The translations under genes and the position numbers were made by a program. From the NCBI GenBank assembly GCA_034638255.1, contig JAWPGT010000013.1, positions 186,001-250,000 of the forward strand: a stretch of DNA of 64,000 bases. The letters run 5' to 3'. Shown here piece by piece: positions 36,181 to 45,274 of the stretch. Position 1 is the first letter of the stretch, and each line of letters opens with the position of its first letter. Origin of the DNA: Coprinus comatus. Its lineage: Eukaryota > Basidiomycota > Agaricomycetes > Agaricales > Agaricaceae. The notes beneath the pieces are model-generated. The model was not told the DNA's origin, made no database searches, and saw only the letters and a list, made by a program, of their open reading frames with translations.

Positions 36181-37050
36181 CTAGAACACCATTTGAGTGA
36201 CCAGGAAGCCAAGAGAGCCCAGTACTGTCAAATTTCCAATGGAGTTAATATAAAACACCCGTGCATGAGGGACCAGGTACTTACTGTATCCAGTGATCTT
36301 TTCCATCGGTGAATGGAAATATATGGAAGTGGTATAAATTGACAATAGCCAGATGGCTATTAGAAAAACGTTAGCGGAAACTGCTAGTTTGTGGTTCAAG
36401 GTCCATCGTTGTATTCGGAGAGACGGACGAAGTTGGTCGACGAGGAAGAGGGTAGATAAAGTGAGAAGGAATATATGACCGGATACATCATGGCCTCTGC
36501 GGAGTCGCGGAAGGGCTTTCCAGCCAAAAGGAGGTGGACTAATGTCCTGAATTGTCGTAAAGTAGTGAGGATGGGTTGAGGGCGAAACTAGGGTTTTCGT
36601 ATAACACACTTCGGTGGGAAGGGTGAGAAGATATCCTGATGGTAAACGGACCATGCATATACCGCCTGAGGCGACAAGAACGCGATCGAGGAGTGATGGA
36701 CCAAAGAACCACATAGTGAACATGACCCAGATCAACGTTGCGAATATCCACTTAAGGACGCGGTTTACAGTACGTGTTTGTCGGGGGCTTGTAAACCAAT
36801 TAGTGAAGAAGAGAAGGGATGTCCATCCCCATGCTTTCTTGATAAAATAAACATTGAGAATGTTGGATTTTTTTGCAAAGTAATTGGTATGGCTCAGTGG
36901 ATGTTGAAGGTGAGCGAGTAGAGGATTGGAAGTATCGATATAAGTGCCGTAGAGAACCGAGTACACTGTCCCAAATAACACAACCGTGGACAAAACCCCG
37001 AATGCTGCTTGTCGAAGCATGATTGACGTTGAAGATAATGCGTTTCTCAT
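36181..37050 (-). CDS. FIT2/Scs3-type lipid droplet protein
   Basis: FIT proteins are ER membrane proteins needed for lipid droplet emergence and phospholipid balance; FIT2 has acyl-CoA diphosphatase activity. The ORF starts MRNALSSTSIMLRQAAFGVL and shows several hydrophobic helices (VLSTVVLFGTVYSVLYGTY, FATLIWVMFTMWFFGPSLLD). The key motif RRGHDVSGHIFLLTLSTLFL carries the first catalytic His, and a second His occurs in HSPMEKITGY with the preceding helix FLIAIWLLSIYTTSIYF. The last intron (donor GTAAGTAC, acceptor TTTGACAG, about 36230-36287) joins TGY to ILGSLGFLVTQMVF and TAG at 36181; without it the same frame also stays open, giving a 289-residue readthrough. Length, topology and motif order fit the family. 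Confidence 0.85.
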   Translation of the reverse strand: MRNALSSTSIMLRQAAFGVLSTVVLFGTVYSVLYGTYIDTSNPLLAHLQHPLSHTNYFAKKSNILNVYFIKKAWGWTSLLFFTNWFTSPRQTRTVNRVLKWIFATLIWVMFTMWFFGPSLLDRVLVASGGICMVRLPSGYLLTLPTEVCYTKTLVSPSTHPHYFTTIQDISPPPFGWKALPRLRRGHDVSGHIFLLTLSTLFLVDQLRPSLRIQRWTLNHKLAVSANVFLIAIWLLSIYTTSIYFHSPMEKITGYSKYLVPHARVFYINSIGNLTVLGSLGFLVTQMVF

Positions 37051-37372
37051 GTGTGCACGTCATGGTACCGAATTTCCCACGAAATTGACGGGATTAACAA
37101 CACCTGTGGTATTTCTTCGCACGTCTATTCTAAATTCTAATATATGTCCACATGGTGGGCTTCTCTGCCAAGGGACCGCTGCTGTTCTAAACATGTTTTA
37201 TCCTCGTTTGGACTACATAAGACATCAACAGCCCCCCCGAGTTGGGGTCATCAAGGCCTACTCTGTTTGAAGCTAGTGGTGTTAAAAATAAACCGTAACA
37301 TGACGCTGTTGGTAACATAGGAAATGAATAGTCCCCGAGGTTTCCATTGCCGTTTCTTACTCACTTCACACT
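37051..37372. other. Divergent intergenic region
   Basis: About 320 bp between the FIT2-like gene start (minus) and the first P450 start (plus), with promoters for both. No gene is visible. Confidence 0.5.
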
Positions 37373-39894
37373 ATGCTTCTCACGCTGGCCCTCAGTGTAC
37401 TCGCAGTTTATCTTACCCACAAATATCTGTCCTACCTCAAAGCTGTTAAATCAAGCAAGTAAGTTCCCAGTGTGGGTTGGGTGCGAAAACCAGCATCGTT
37501 GACATATGTGCAGTGACTTAGGAGGCTATCGCACGTTATTCGGAATGAACTCGCTTTTAGGGAATACTATGCCTACTATCCCAGGTGTTGTACCGGGAAA
37601 ACATCATCTGTTTGAACAGAAACACAAAGGTACTTGTAGAAACATCCTTGAAAGTCTTGCGCGCTTAAAGACTGATAATAGTCCATGAACGTGTTGGGTG
37701 GGATATAAGTGCTGCTGTGTGTTATTCCCTCATTTAATATTGGCCAGTAACATTAATCCTATGTATAGTGCTCGTGTGGCCCGCACAATCGGTCCTTCTT
37801 GTAGCCGATGCGGATTGCATTAAGGTAATGTTCATCACAGAAAACGAATGCTAGGGCGCTGACTCTGACATCTTTTTATGTAGGAAATCACAACTGCACG
37901 ACATCGTTTTCCGAAGCCTGTTGAAATGTATGAGGTCCTGAGTTTCTTCGGGCGAAATATTGTTGCTTCGGAGCATGATGAGTGGAAACGGTTTAGGAAA
38001 ATATCCGCACCAGCTTTCACAGATGTCAGTCTTTCCGTCGATTTCATTTGCCGATCCTGAGCGCCGAGTACTGACTAATAAAATAAGAGGAATAATAGGC
38101 TCGTATGGGATGAAACTATGCACACCGTTGTGGATCTTTTTGAGAATATTTGGAAGGACAAGCCATCCATCAGTCTCGACCATTGTGGTGATGTTACTCT
38201 TCAGGTAAGCCATCCATTCCTAGTCCTAGGCTCTAAGCTTACCTCTATAAGATTACCCTAGCCGTTATTGGAGCCGCTGGTTGGTCGGCTTCCTTCTATT
38301 CTAGCGAATACAATGCTTACTCTCACTTTTGACAGGCTTCGGACGTCGAATTTCCTGGAATGATGATAATGTGATCCCACCTGGATTTACAATGTCGTAT
38401 AATCAAGCTATCCATCGCGTGGCTAAAGATGCTCTACTGAAGGCGTTAGTACCCAAGTGGGCTACGCCTTTCACAGAACGTACACGCAAAATGGAAATTG
38501 CATACGATGAATTCCGGGTATGTCGAAGAATTAATCCATTTTTGTTTACAAATCTCATAACTGCGACAGCGTTACATGAGGGATATGATTAGGTCGAGGA
38601 GGGGTGTTACAAGAAATTACGATCGCCACGATCTATTCACCAGTCTTTTGAATGCAAATGAAGAGGAATTTGAATTTGACCAAGCTGGGAAGTTAACGGA
38701 AGATGAGCTTTTAGGTACGAAAAGCATCGGGCCTCGCTTTTTTTTTTTTAGTGACTAGCTTACGCTTGGAAATAGGAAACATCTTTATTTTCTTGCTTGC
38801 GGGTCATGAGGTACATGTTCTTGAAGAAATATCAACTCTTAACTCGAATTCTCATTGCTTAACAGACAAGCGCTCATGCTCTTTGCTTCACCTTTGCCCT
38901 CCTTGCGCTATATCCTGAGGAGCAGGATAATCTTTACAACCATATCAAAACCATCAACCCCAATGGCGGCATTCCTGTGCGTATTTTCACTACGAACTAC
39001 AGGAAAAACTAAATTTCGTATGGTAGGAATATGAAAATCTGATGAAACTCACATATTCCTGGGCGTATGTATCCTTTCTTCGGCAGTGATTTTTATCTCA
39101 GCACGGCCTCAACTATTTCCCCAGTGTTTTATACGAGTCGCTCAGACTTTTCCCAACAGTAAGTCACACCTTCAATACTCAAGTCTCTTCTCCTTTGTAA
39201 CCCTGTTTGCAGTCGCCTGTCGTTCCAAAACTCAGCGCTGAAGATACAGCTTTGACCACAAGTAACCTTCATAATGAAAGGCTCACCATACCAGTACCAA
39301 AGGGTCAGGTACTGATCCTTAATATACCTGGTTTACATCACAATCGTGAGATTTTCCCCCGTACCCTGAACCATCCGCTCATCTCAAAACTAATAATAAT
39401 GTTTTATAGCCAAGTATTGGGAAGATCCATACGCATTCAAACCTTCTCGTTTTATGAAAGATGATTGGAACCGTGATGCATTCATCCCGTTCAGTGCAGG
39501 TGAGTGGATGTGATTTCCTCCGAGCTTAACCATGATGTAATATTGAACACACTATTTCAGGGGCCCGTGCTTGCCTTGGAAGGAAGTGGGTATACAAATC
39601 TAGTGTCCTCTCTTATGGATGTATTGACCTTGCGTTTTCAGGTTCTCCGAGACCGAGAGCATTGCAATCTTGACTATGATGGTATTGAAATACAAAATCA
39701 CTATCAAAGAAGAACCTGAGTTTGCAGGAGAGACTCTTGAACAAACAAGGGAGCGAGTGACAAGAAGCCAACCTGGTTTAACCCTCACGTGAGTTAATTT
39801 TGCATAAACAGCTGGATTGGTATTGACTAGGACTATGATGTGGATGGTACTTAGTCCGCTTCGTACACCTTTGACGTTTACTCGTCGTGATTGA
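37373..39894 (+). CDS. Cytochrome P450 (tandem copy 1)
   Basis: Multi-exon P450 monooxygenase with an N-terminal membrane anchor (MLLTLALSVLAVYLTHKYLS). Blocks in order: LGGYRTLFGMNSLLG, HRFPKPVEMYEVLSFFGRNI, DEWKRFRKISAPAFT (helix C WxxxR-type), GFGRRISWNDDN, helix I IFLLAGHETSAHALCF, ExxR helix VLYESLRLFPT, PERF-type DPYAFKPSRFMKDDW, and the heme loop PFSAGARACLGRKF with its cysteine ligand. The end is TPLTFTRRD and TGA at 39892. About 540 residues. The intron after DISAA needs a downstream donor (GTGT|GTTATT) rather than the stronger GTGTGT to keep frame with VLLVADADC; otherwise the exon is one base short compared with copies 2 and 3. The substrate is unknown. It is the first of three closely related genes in the same orientation. 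Confidence 0.88.
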
Positions 39895-40330
39895 TGTTGA
39901 GCCTGTTAAGACAATAGACTTTGGTATCATTCATGCCTGAATATGTATGTGTTTAACACGGTATACAAGAGTATATACTACACCATTTACAAATAGTTAA
40001 AGTTGTAAATTGTATACCTTAATCCTCGAATTTCTTAACATCCTGTTACTAAACATTCGTCATTGGCAAGAAGTTTTGAAATGGAAATTTGAAGTTTGAA
40101 GACGGCTCTGCTGCTCCTATAGAAATTCTGTAGGACTGGATCCCAACATATCCCAGTGTATACATCCAGGCTTAATCTTTAATATCATCATGAAGTTCTA
40201 AATGTTCCATTCTGTGAAGTTGATAATGGTGTTCATACTGATTCCTCCGTCGCCTGGTGCCTGATTACAGGGTCCTTATACATATTCATACAACCATGAC
40301 ATAACTACTAATCTTTCTTCTGACTTCGAC
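39895..40330. other. Intergenic between P450 copies 1 and 2
   Basis: About 436 bp, AT-rich, holding the 3' UTR of copy 1 and the promoter of copy 2. No gene is visible. Confidence 0.5.
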
Positions 40331-42846
40331 ATGCTTCTCATCATTATCGTGAGTGCTGTCGTTGTCTATTTCACCCAGAAGTACTTGGCTTACCGCAAAG
40401 CGGTGGCCTCGGTCGAGTAAGTTGCCTAGTTATGTGTTCTACCTCATTGTGTTAACCCATGAAAAAGTGGCTTGGGGGGCTACCGTACCCTTTTTGGAAT
40501 GACTTCGTTGGTAGGAGCGATTCCTCCCCCTGTTAAAGGGTTGTTCCCAGGGAATAATTGCAATTTTGAAAATAAACACAAAGGCATGGTACAATATGTT
40601 TTGTAATTCGAGGCGTTCTACTAACTGTTCTGTAGTACATGAAAGTGTTGGATGGGATATATATGCCTCGGTATGCTGTTCCTTGTCACGTTGGAAGTTG
40701 AACATCGATTGATGATGAATTTGCATAATTTTGCAGTGTTCGCCTTTCCCAACTAAAGTAACGCTTGTACTCGCGGACGCGGATGCTATCAAGGTCAGTT
40801 TCGGTTTTTTTTAAACTGGAATTTGGTTGGCTCAACTTACGACTGATGTATACTAGGAAGTTACAGGTTCACGTCACCGGTTTCCAAAGCCTATGGACCG
40901 GTATGAAGCCTTGAAAACTTTTGGACAGAATATTCTTGCTTCTGATGGTGACGAATGGAAGCGCTTTAGAAAAATCTGTGCACCGGCTTTCAATGACGTA
41001 AGTCAAATTTTCGATTTCTCCCTGTATTATTGACCCAGGTATTACAGAGGAATCTTAAGCTTGTCTGGGACGAGAGTATGCGTGCTGTCGCGGGTCTCTT
41101 TGATCAAGTTTGGAACAACGAACCAGTTATTCATGTAGACCACTGCGCAGAAGTTACTCTCCAGGTAAATTAATGGATTGTCACTCATTACTTGCCAGTT
41201 ACTAACCAATACACAACACAAGATTGCTCTCGCTGTAATTGGAGCCGCTGGTTAGTACTTTCATTGTTTCGCGTAAGATGCACATTGAGCTCGTTCTCTC
41301 AGGTTTTGGACGTCGAATCTCCTGGGTCGATGATAACGCCATTCCGCCAGGCTATTCAATGTCATATAACAATGCTATATGTGGTGTTGCAAAGGGGTTT
41401 ATACTCAAGATGATCGTACCAAAATGGGCATCCTGGCTAACACAACGAACGCGCCATGTTGAAGCTGCATATTCTGATTTCCGTGTATGTTGGGTATTGG
41501 CAAAAGCATATAGTACCGAGGTTGATCTTTGATAGCAATACATGGTCGAAATGATTACACGTAGACAGGAAGGAGATACCATCAAAAGGCATGACCTCTT
41601 CTCTAATCTTTTGGATGCAAATGAAGAGGAATTTGATGAAACCACGAAATTGACGAAAGACGAGCTTTTAAGTAGATACACTTAGCTGCGAACATTCTGG
41701 TTGCTACTCTAACATTTTCTGGCCAGGTAACATATTCATATTCCTACTAGCTGGTCATGAGGTGAGAACTCTTTCGCAGTGATTTATTTCCATCACACCG
41801 TAACTTAAGAGCGCAATATGATTGAATAGACAACTGCCCACTCGCTCTCATTTGCCTTCGCTCTTCTTGCACTATACCCGGAAGAGCAGGATGCTTTATA
41901 TGAAGATATTAAGTCTGTCATTCCTGACAGTCGCAACCCGGTGAGTGAGGTATTGTGTAGCATCGGGTTAATTATCATATTAACCATAGACTCTATATTC
42001 ACAGGAATACGGAGATCTAATGAAACTGAGGTATTCCTGGGCGTAAGTCTGTTGCCATATATTTTCGAGCCATTTTAAATCAAGCATATAGAGTTCTAAA
42101 CGAGTCTCTTCGACTCTATACACCGGTAGGCCAAAGTCGTTTACTTTGTCTTGATGATCCATGAGCTAAATTTGATTTTTAGTCACTTCTTATTCCAAAG
42201 TGTAGTGCAGAGGATACGACCTTGACTATGGGTAATATCCGTGGTGAGACACGCGTCATACCAGTTCCAAAGGACACGATGATATACATTAGTACACCTG
42301 CACTTCACTACAACCGTCAGTCTTATTGCCTATTTCTGTTTACCCCTTTCCACCCTTGCTTCCTGTCTCATCCCTCGTCATATAGCTAGGTACTGGGATG
42401 ATCCATACGCATTCAAACCTTCTCGTTTTATGAAAGATGACTGGAACCGTGATGCATTCATTCCATTTAGTGCCGGTGAGTGCTTGGTATAGACCTTTCC
42501 ATTTTTCATATAACCTACCTATTGATTTCCAGGAGCTCGTTCTTGCATAGGACGAAAGTAAGAAACTCCTCTATTATTTGACCTTGAATTTACAAGTTGA
42601 AAAAGATTTAATGAAACGGAAAGTGTTGCGATCATTACCATGATGGTATTGAAGTACAAAATTACAATCAAGGATGAACCTCAATTTTCTAGCGAGACAT
42701 TGGAGCAACGAAGGGAACGAGTTACTCAAAATCAATCTGGTATAACCTTGACGTGAGTTATGAACAGTTATAAGAGGATACTCTGTGCACTTACCAGTTA
42801 TGCTAGTCCACTGCGTACACCACTGACATTTACTCGTCGTAACTAA
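40331..42846 (+). CDS. Cytochrome P450 (tandem copy 2)
   Basis: Same exon pattern as copy 1. Anchor MLLIIIVSAVVVYFTQKYLA; GLGGYRTLFGMTSLVGAIPP; HRFPKPMDRYEALKTFGQNI; GDEWKRFRKICAPAFND; GFGRRISWVDDNAIPPGYSM; helix I IFIFLLAGHETTAHSLSFAF-type segment (AGHE|TTAHS); ExxR in VLNESLRLYTP; PYAFKPSRFMKDDWNRDA; heme loop PFSAGARSCIGRKF; end LRTPLTFTRRN and TAA at 42844. The intron after FENKHK (40584-40635) starts with GC (AAAG|GCATGG) where copies 1 and 3 have GT, so it depends on a GC-AG splice. All catalytic motifs are intact, including the Cys ligand. Two transposon-like elements follow it before copy 3. Confidence 0.88.
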
Positions 42847-43324
42847 ATAAAAGGTTGGTGTATGGAGGAGAGAGCCTGCTTTGACTATTAATTTATTTCC
42901 TTGATATTAACCCGACCCTGACCATCTTCACATTCCTTTTTCGTCTAATACTTTATTATGTACATATAGTATACGCGATGTCCATCCTTCGTATTCCGAC
43001 TTCAAGGATTAATGTTATTTAATTTCCCACATCCAAGGGAAGGGTTATCACACTAAAGGTAGTAGGCATGAGAAACGTAAACAGCGGTCGTTTTACTAAG
43101 TTTTGATAATGTAGTAAAAGTTTTGTTGCTGGCAATGTTGGACGGTGGCTACTTCAGACTTCTGAGCAACATGAGACATGTGATAAACTGAATGAATATG
43201 TTTCATATCTCAATGACATTTCTAAGCTGTTTCCAAACCATATTGTCGGAAAAGCCCGAAAATTGTTGTAATGCTTTGGAGCATTGTAACCCTGTTGTCA
43301 TTATATAGTATTATTTACCTTGTA
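42847..43324. other. Intergenic after P450 copy 2
   Basis: AT-rich 3' flank of P450 copy 2 up to the inverted-repeat element. No gene is visible. Confidence 0.5.
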
Positions 43325-43916
43325 TGGTGCATGTCACTTAGTCACCAACTATTTTGTACAACTCATTTAACACATCAACAACTTAATATTTTTCTTATTC
43401 CTCTTACCAAACAGCTTGAATTAATAATATGAAACATTTGGTTAGACAGATTTTTTATATCTTCAAAACTGAGGGAGAAAAAAAAAAATGTGACTTTTGA
43501 GATTTCGCCGCACGACTATATATGGGATATATTACCATATTGGGAAGGACCCTTGATACGCAGACTTTTGTGCTAAGTCTCGCAAACTCAACCAGAACTC
43601 AACAATGTGAAGCAAATCTGCATCAGCTAAAAGCCTGAACATGTACCAAAGGCATCTCAAACATTATGCCATGCTCATACGTATCAATACTCTAACAATT
43701 AGTATAACGGTTAGAAAAGGGAAGGCAATTAATGTCCATTTTTGCGTCCGGCTTGATGGCCAGATTCCTAATTCCCATTGGTATAATGTGTTTTTGATAG
43801 GAGAGAGAACTTGTATCGATATGATCTAATTTATTTTGAACATAGTGCACACCAAGTTAATCAACTTTCGATTTCGCCGTTGTACAAAATAGTTGGTGAC
43901 TAAGTGACATGCACCA
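43325..43916. mobile_element. 592-bp MITE-like element with 38-bp perfect TIRs and TA target duplication
   Basis: The left end TGGTGCATGTCACTTAGTCA.. (43325-43362) is exactly repeated in inverted orientation at 43879-43916. TA dinucleotides flank both ends (43323-43324 and 43917-43918), the target preferred by Tc1/mariner-type transposases. The interior is AT-rich and carries no transposase; a 62-codon ORF at 43641 lacks recognisable motifs. It is therefore best read as a non-autonomous (MITE) element, with superfamily assignment resting on the TA flanks only. Confidence 0.82.
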
Positions 43917-43918
43917 TA

Positions 43919-44121
43919 GGAACTCTGTAGCAGCGCCGTTACGCTATGCATTTTAACAGACACTTTCTATTCTGAGCTTGGCATCGGTTGTAACGCATTA
44001 TTACGTGTTACGACACAAAATCTATTTTTCCAACATATCCTAATTTTATTTCGTTTTTCTTCCTCAATGGCGTGGCCCCCTACCTTTAGATCGCGACGTT
44101 TTTTAAGCTGGCTGCTTCTGA
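43919..44121. other. Spacer between two transposon-like elements
   Basis: About 200 bp separate the two TIR elements. No gene is visible. Confidence 0.5.
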
Positions 44122-44129
44122 GCTCCTGA

Positions 44130-44871
44130 CGGGGGGCAACCACCCGAGCAATCCGTGAAATCAACCCCCCCCTCTGGTGGACCCTTATGAACCCTGATCT
44201 ATTCCTCGTTTGAGCATCTCCGCGCCAGGGTTAAACAAACTGTCACATCGGTCACACTGGGAAATTGATTATTGACCAGGACATCTCACAAGTACTGAGT
44301 CTAATGTGGAAGCATGGTGTGAAGCAGGAGAGTTGTCGAGACTTGTAGTAATGGCTGGAATTATGTTTGAGTGAGATGGCGTTGCCTTGTTCACTTTCTG
44401 GAAGCAAGCATTGTAATGCTGAAGGAAACTAGTTGCAGTTCCACTTCCCGGTAAGCATATAGTTCTTGGACAGAGTGGACAGGTAATACGATGGTTCATG
44501 GTAATAGAATGATATTCAATTATAACTTCAATATTTTCATCAAGTTTGAGTATTATGGGGTTGAGAGATTTGAGGGAGTTTCCTTGTCATGATTTGAAGT
44601 TAATCAGATGTAAGACAAAAACAAGGAATTCATAGTAACGATGTGATATTGTACACTACATGATAGTGTACTATCACAACTCACGAGGTATAGACATTGC
44701 ACAGAGTCTGCACCATTCATAATGCGATACATAGTACATTGACCTCTAAGATCTAATCAGCGTGACATCTGATGGCTTCCAAACATGGTTGAACGCTGTT
44801 GGCCATAGGGTCCATCAAGGGTCCACCAGAGGGGGGGTTGATTTCACGGATTGCTCGGGTGGTTGCCCCCG
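44130..44871. mobile_element. 742-bp hAT-like element with 55-57-bp TIRs and 8-bp target duplication
   Basis: The ends CGGGGG(G)CAACCACCCG.. at 44130-44186 and 44817-44871 are inverted repeats that differ only by one base in a G run and one in a C run. The flanks carry the 8-bp duplication GCTCCTGA (44122-44129 and 44872-44879). An 8-bp duplication is characteristic of hAT-superfamily transposition (also of P and a few others). The interior contains a 76-codon minus-strand ORF with a CxxC..HxxxC zinc-finger-like start and no transposase core, so the copy is probably non-autonomous. Confidence 0.82.
44269..44499 (-). CDS. Zinc-finger-like ORF inside the hAT-like element
   Basis: 76 residues from ATG at 44499: MNHRITCPLCPRTI, with Cys7, Cys10, then His28 and Cys32 (FLQHYNACF), a C2HC arrangement like the BED or related zinc fingers at the N-terminus of hAT transposases. 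The remainder is Ser/Thr/Pro-rich and ends at TAA/TAG near the left inverted repeat. It may be the remnant of a transposase N-terminus left after internal deletion, or chance. No DDE/RW catalytic domain follows. Confidence 0.45.
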   Translation of the reverse strand: MNHRITCPLCPRTICLPGSGTATSFLQHYNACFQKVNKATPSHSNIIPAITTSLDNSPASHHASTLDSVLVRCPGQ

Positions 44872-45022
44872 GCTCCTGAGCTGCGCTGATCTGAGAGATG
44901 GTTCCTATGCCGGCATATGAGCGCCCGACGTTTCTATGTAATATGATGTTTTACCTCCTTGGTTCCAAGTAAGCACCCAATAATTTAAGTCATGCTTGGA
45001 TTCGCCTCCTACTCTTCATCAC

Positions 45023-45240
45023 GATGCTCTTCAAACTGGTTCTCACTGTTCTTATTTATCTCGCAAAAAAGTATCTGACCTACCGCAAACTTATTGACTC
45101 GGTCAAGTTGGTGTCTTGCTTTGTCTGTTGCTTCATATCCTAACATGATGTAGTGACTTGTTAGGTACTTACTAAGGATGTCTTCAGCCCTAGATTGGTA
45201 ACAACCGCAGTCGTCGGTATACCTCATATTGTATAATAAC
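45023..45240 (+). pseudogene. Relic of a cytochrome P450 5' end
   Basis: From ATG at 45023 the sequence repeats the anchor exon of the neighbouring P450s (MLFKLVLTVLIYLAKKYLTY, RKLIDSVK), then an AACATGATGTAG acceptor and TGACTTGTTAGG, corresponding to the start of exon 2 (DLGG). The similarity ends at once with a stop codon, about 30 bp before copy 3's promoter. It is a truncated duplicate of the first 100-130 bp of a P450 gene. Confidence 0.75.
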
Positions 45241-45274
45241 GCCACAGTCACTAAATTCATTATTGCCTCGTCCC

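Noticed and set aside
43641..43829. 62-codon ORF inside the MITE-like element
   Set aside because: No transposase or zinc-finger motif; likely chance within AT-rich interior DNA.
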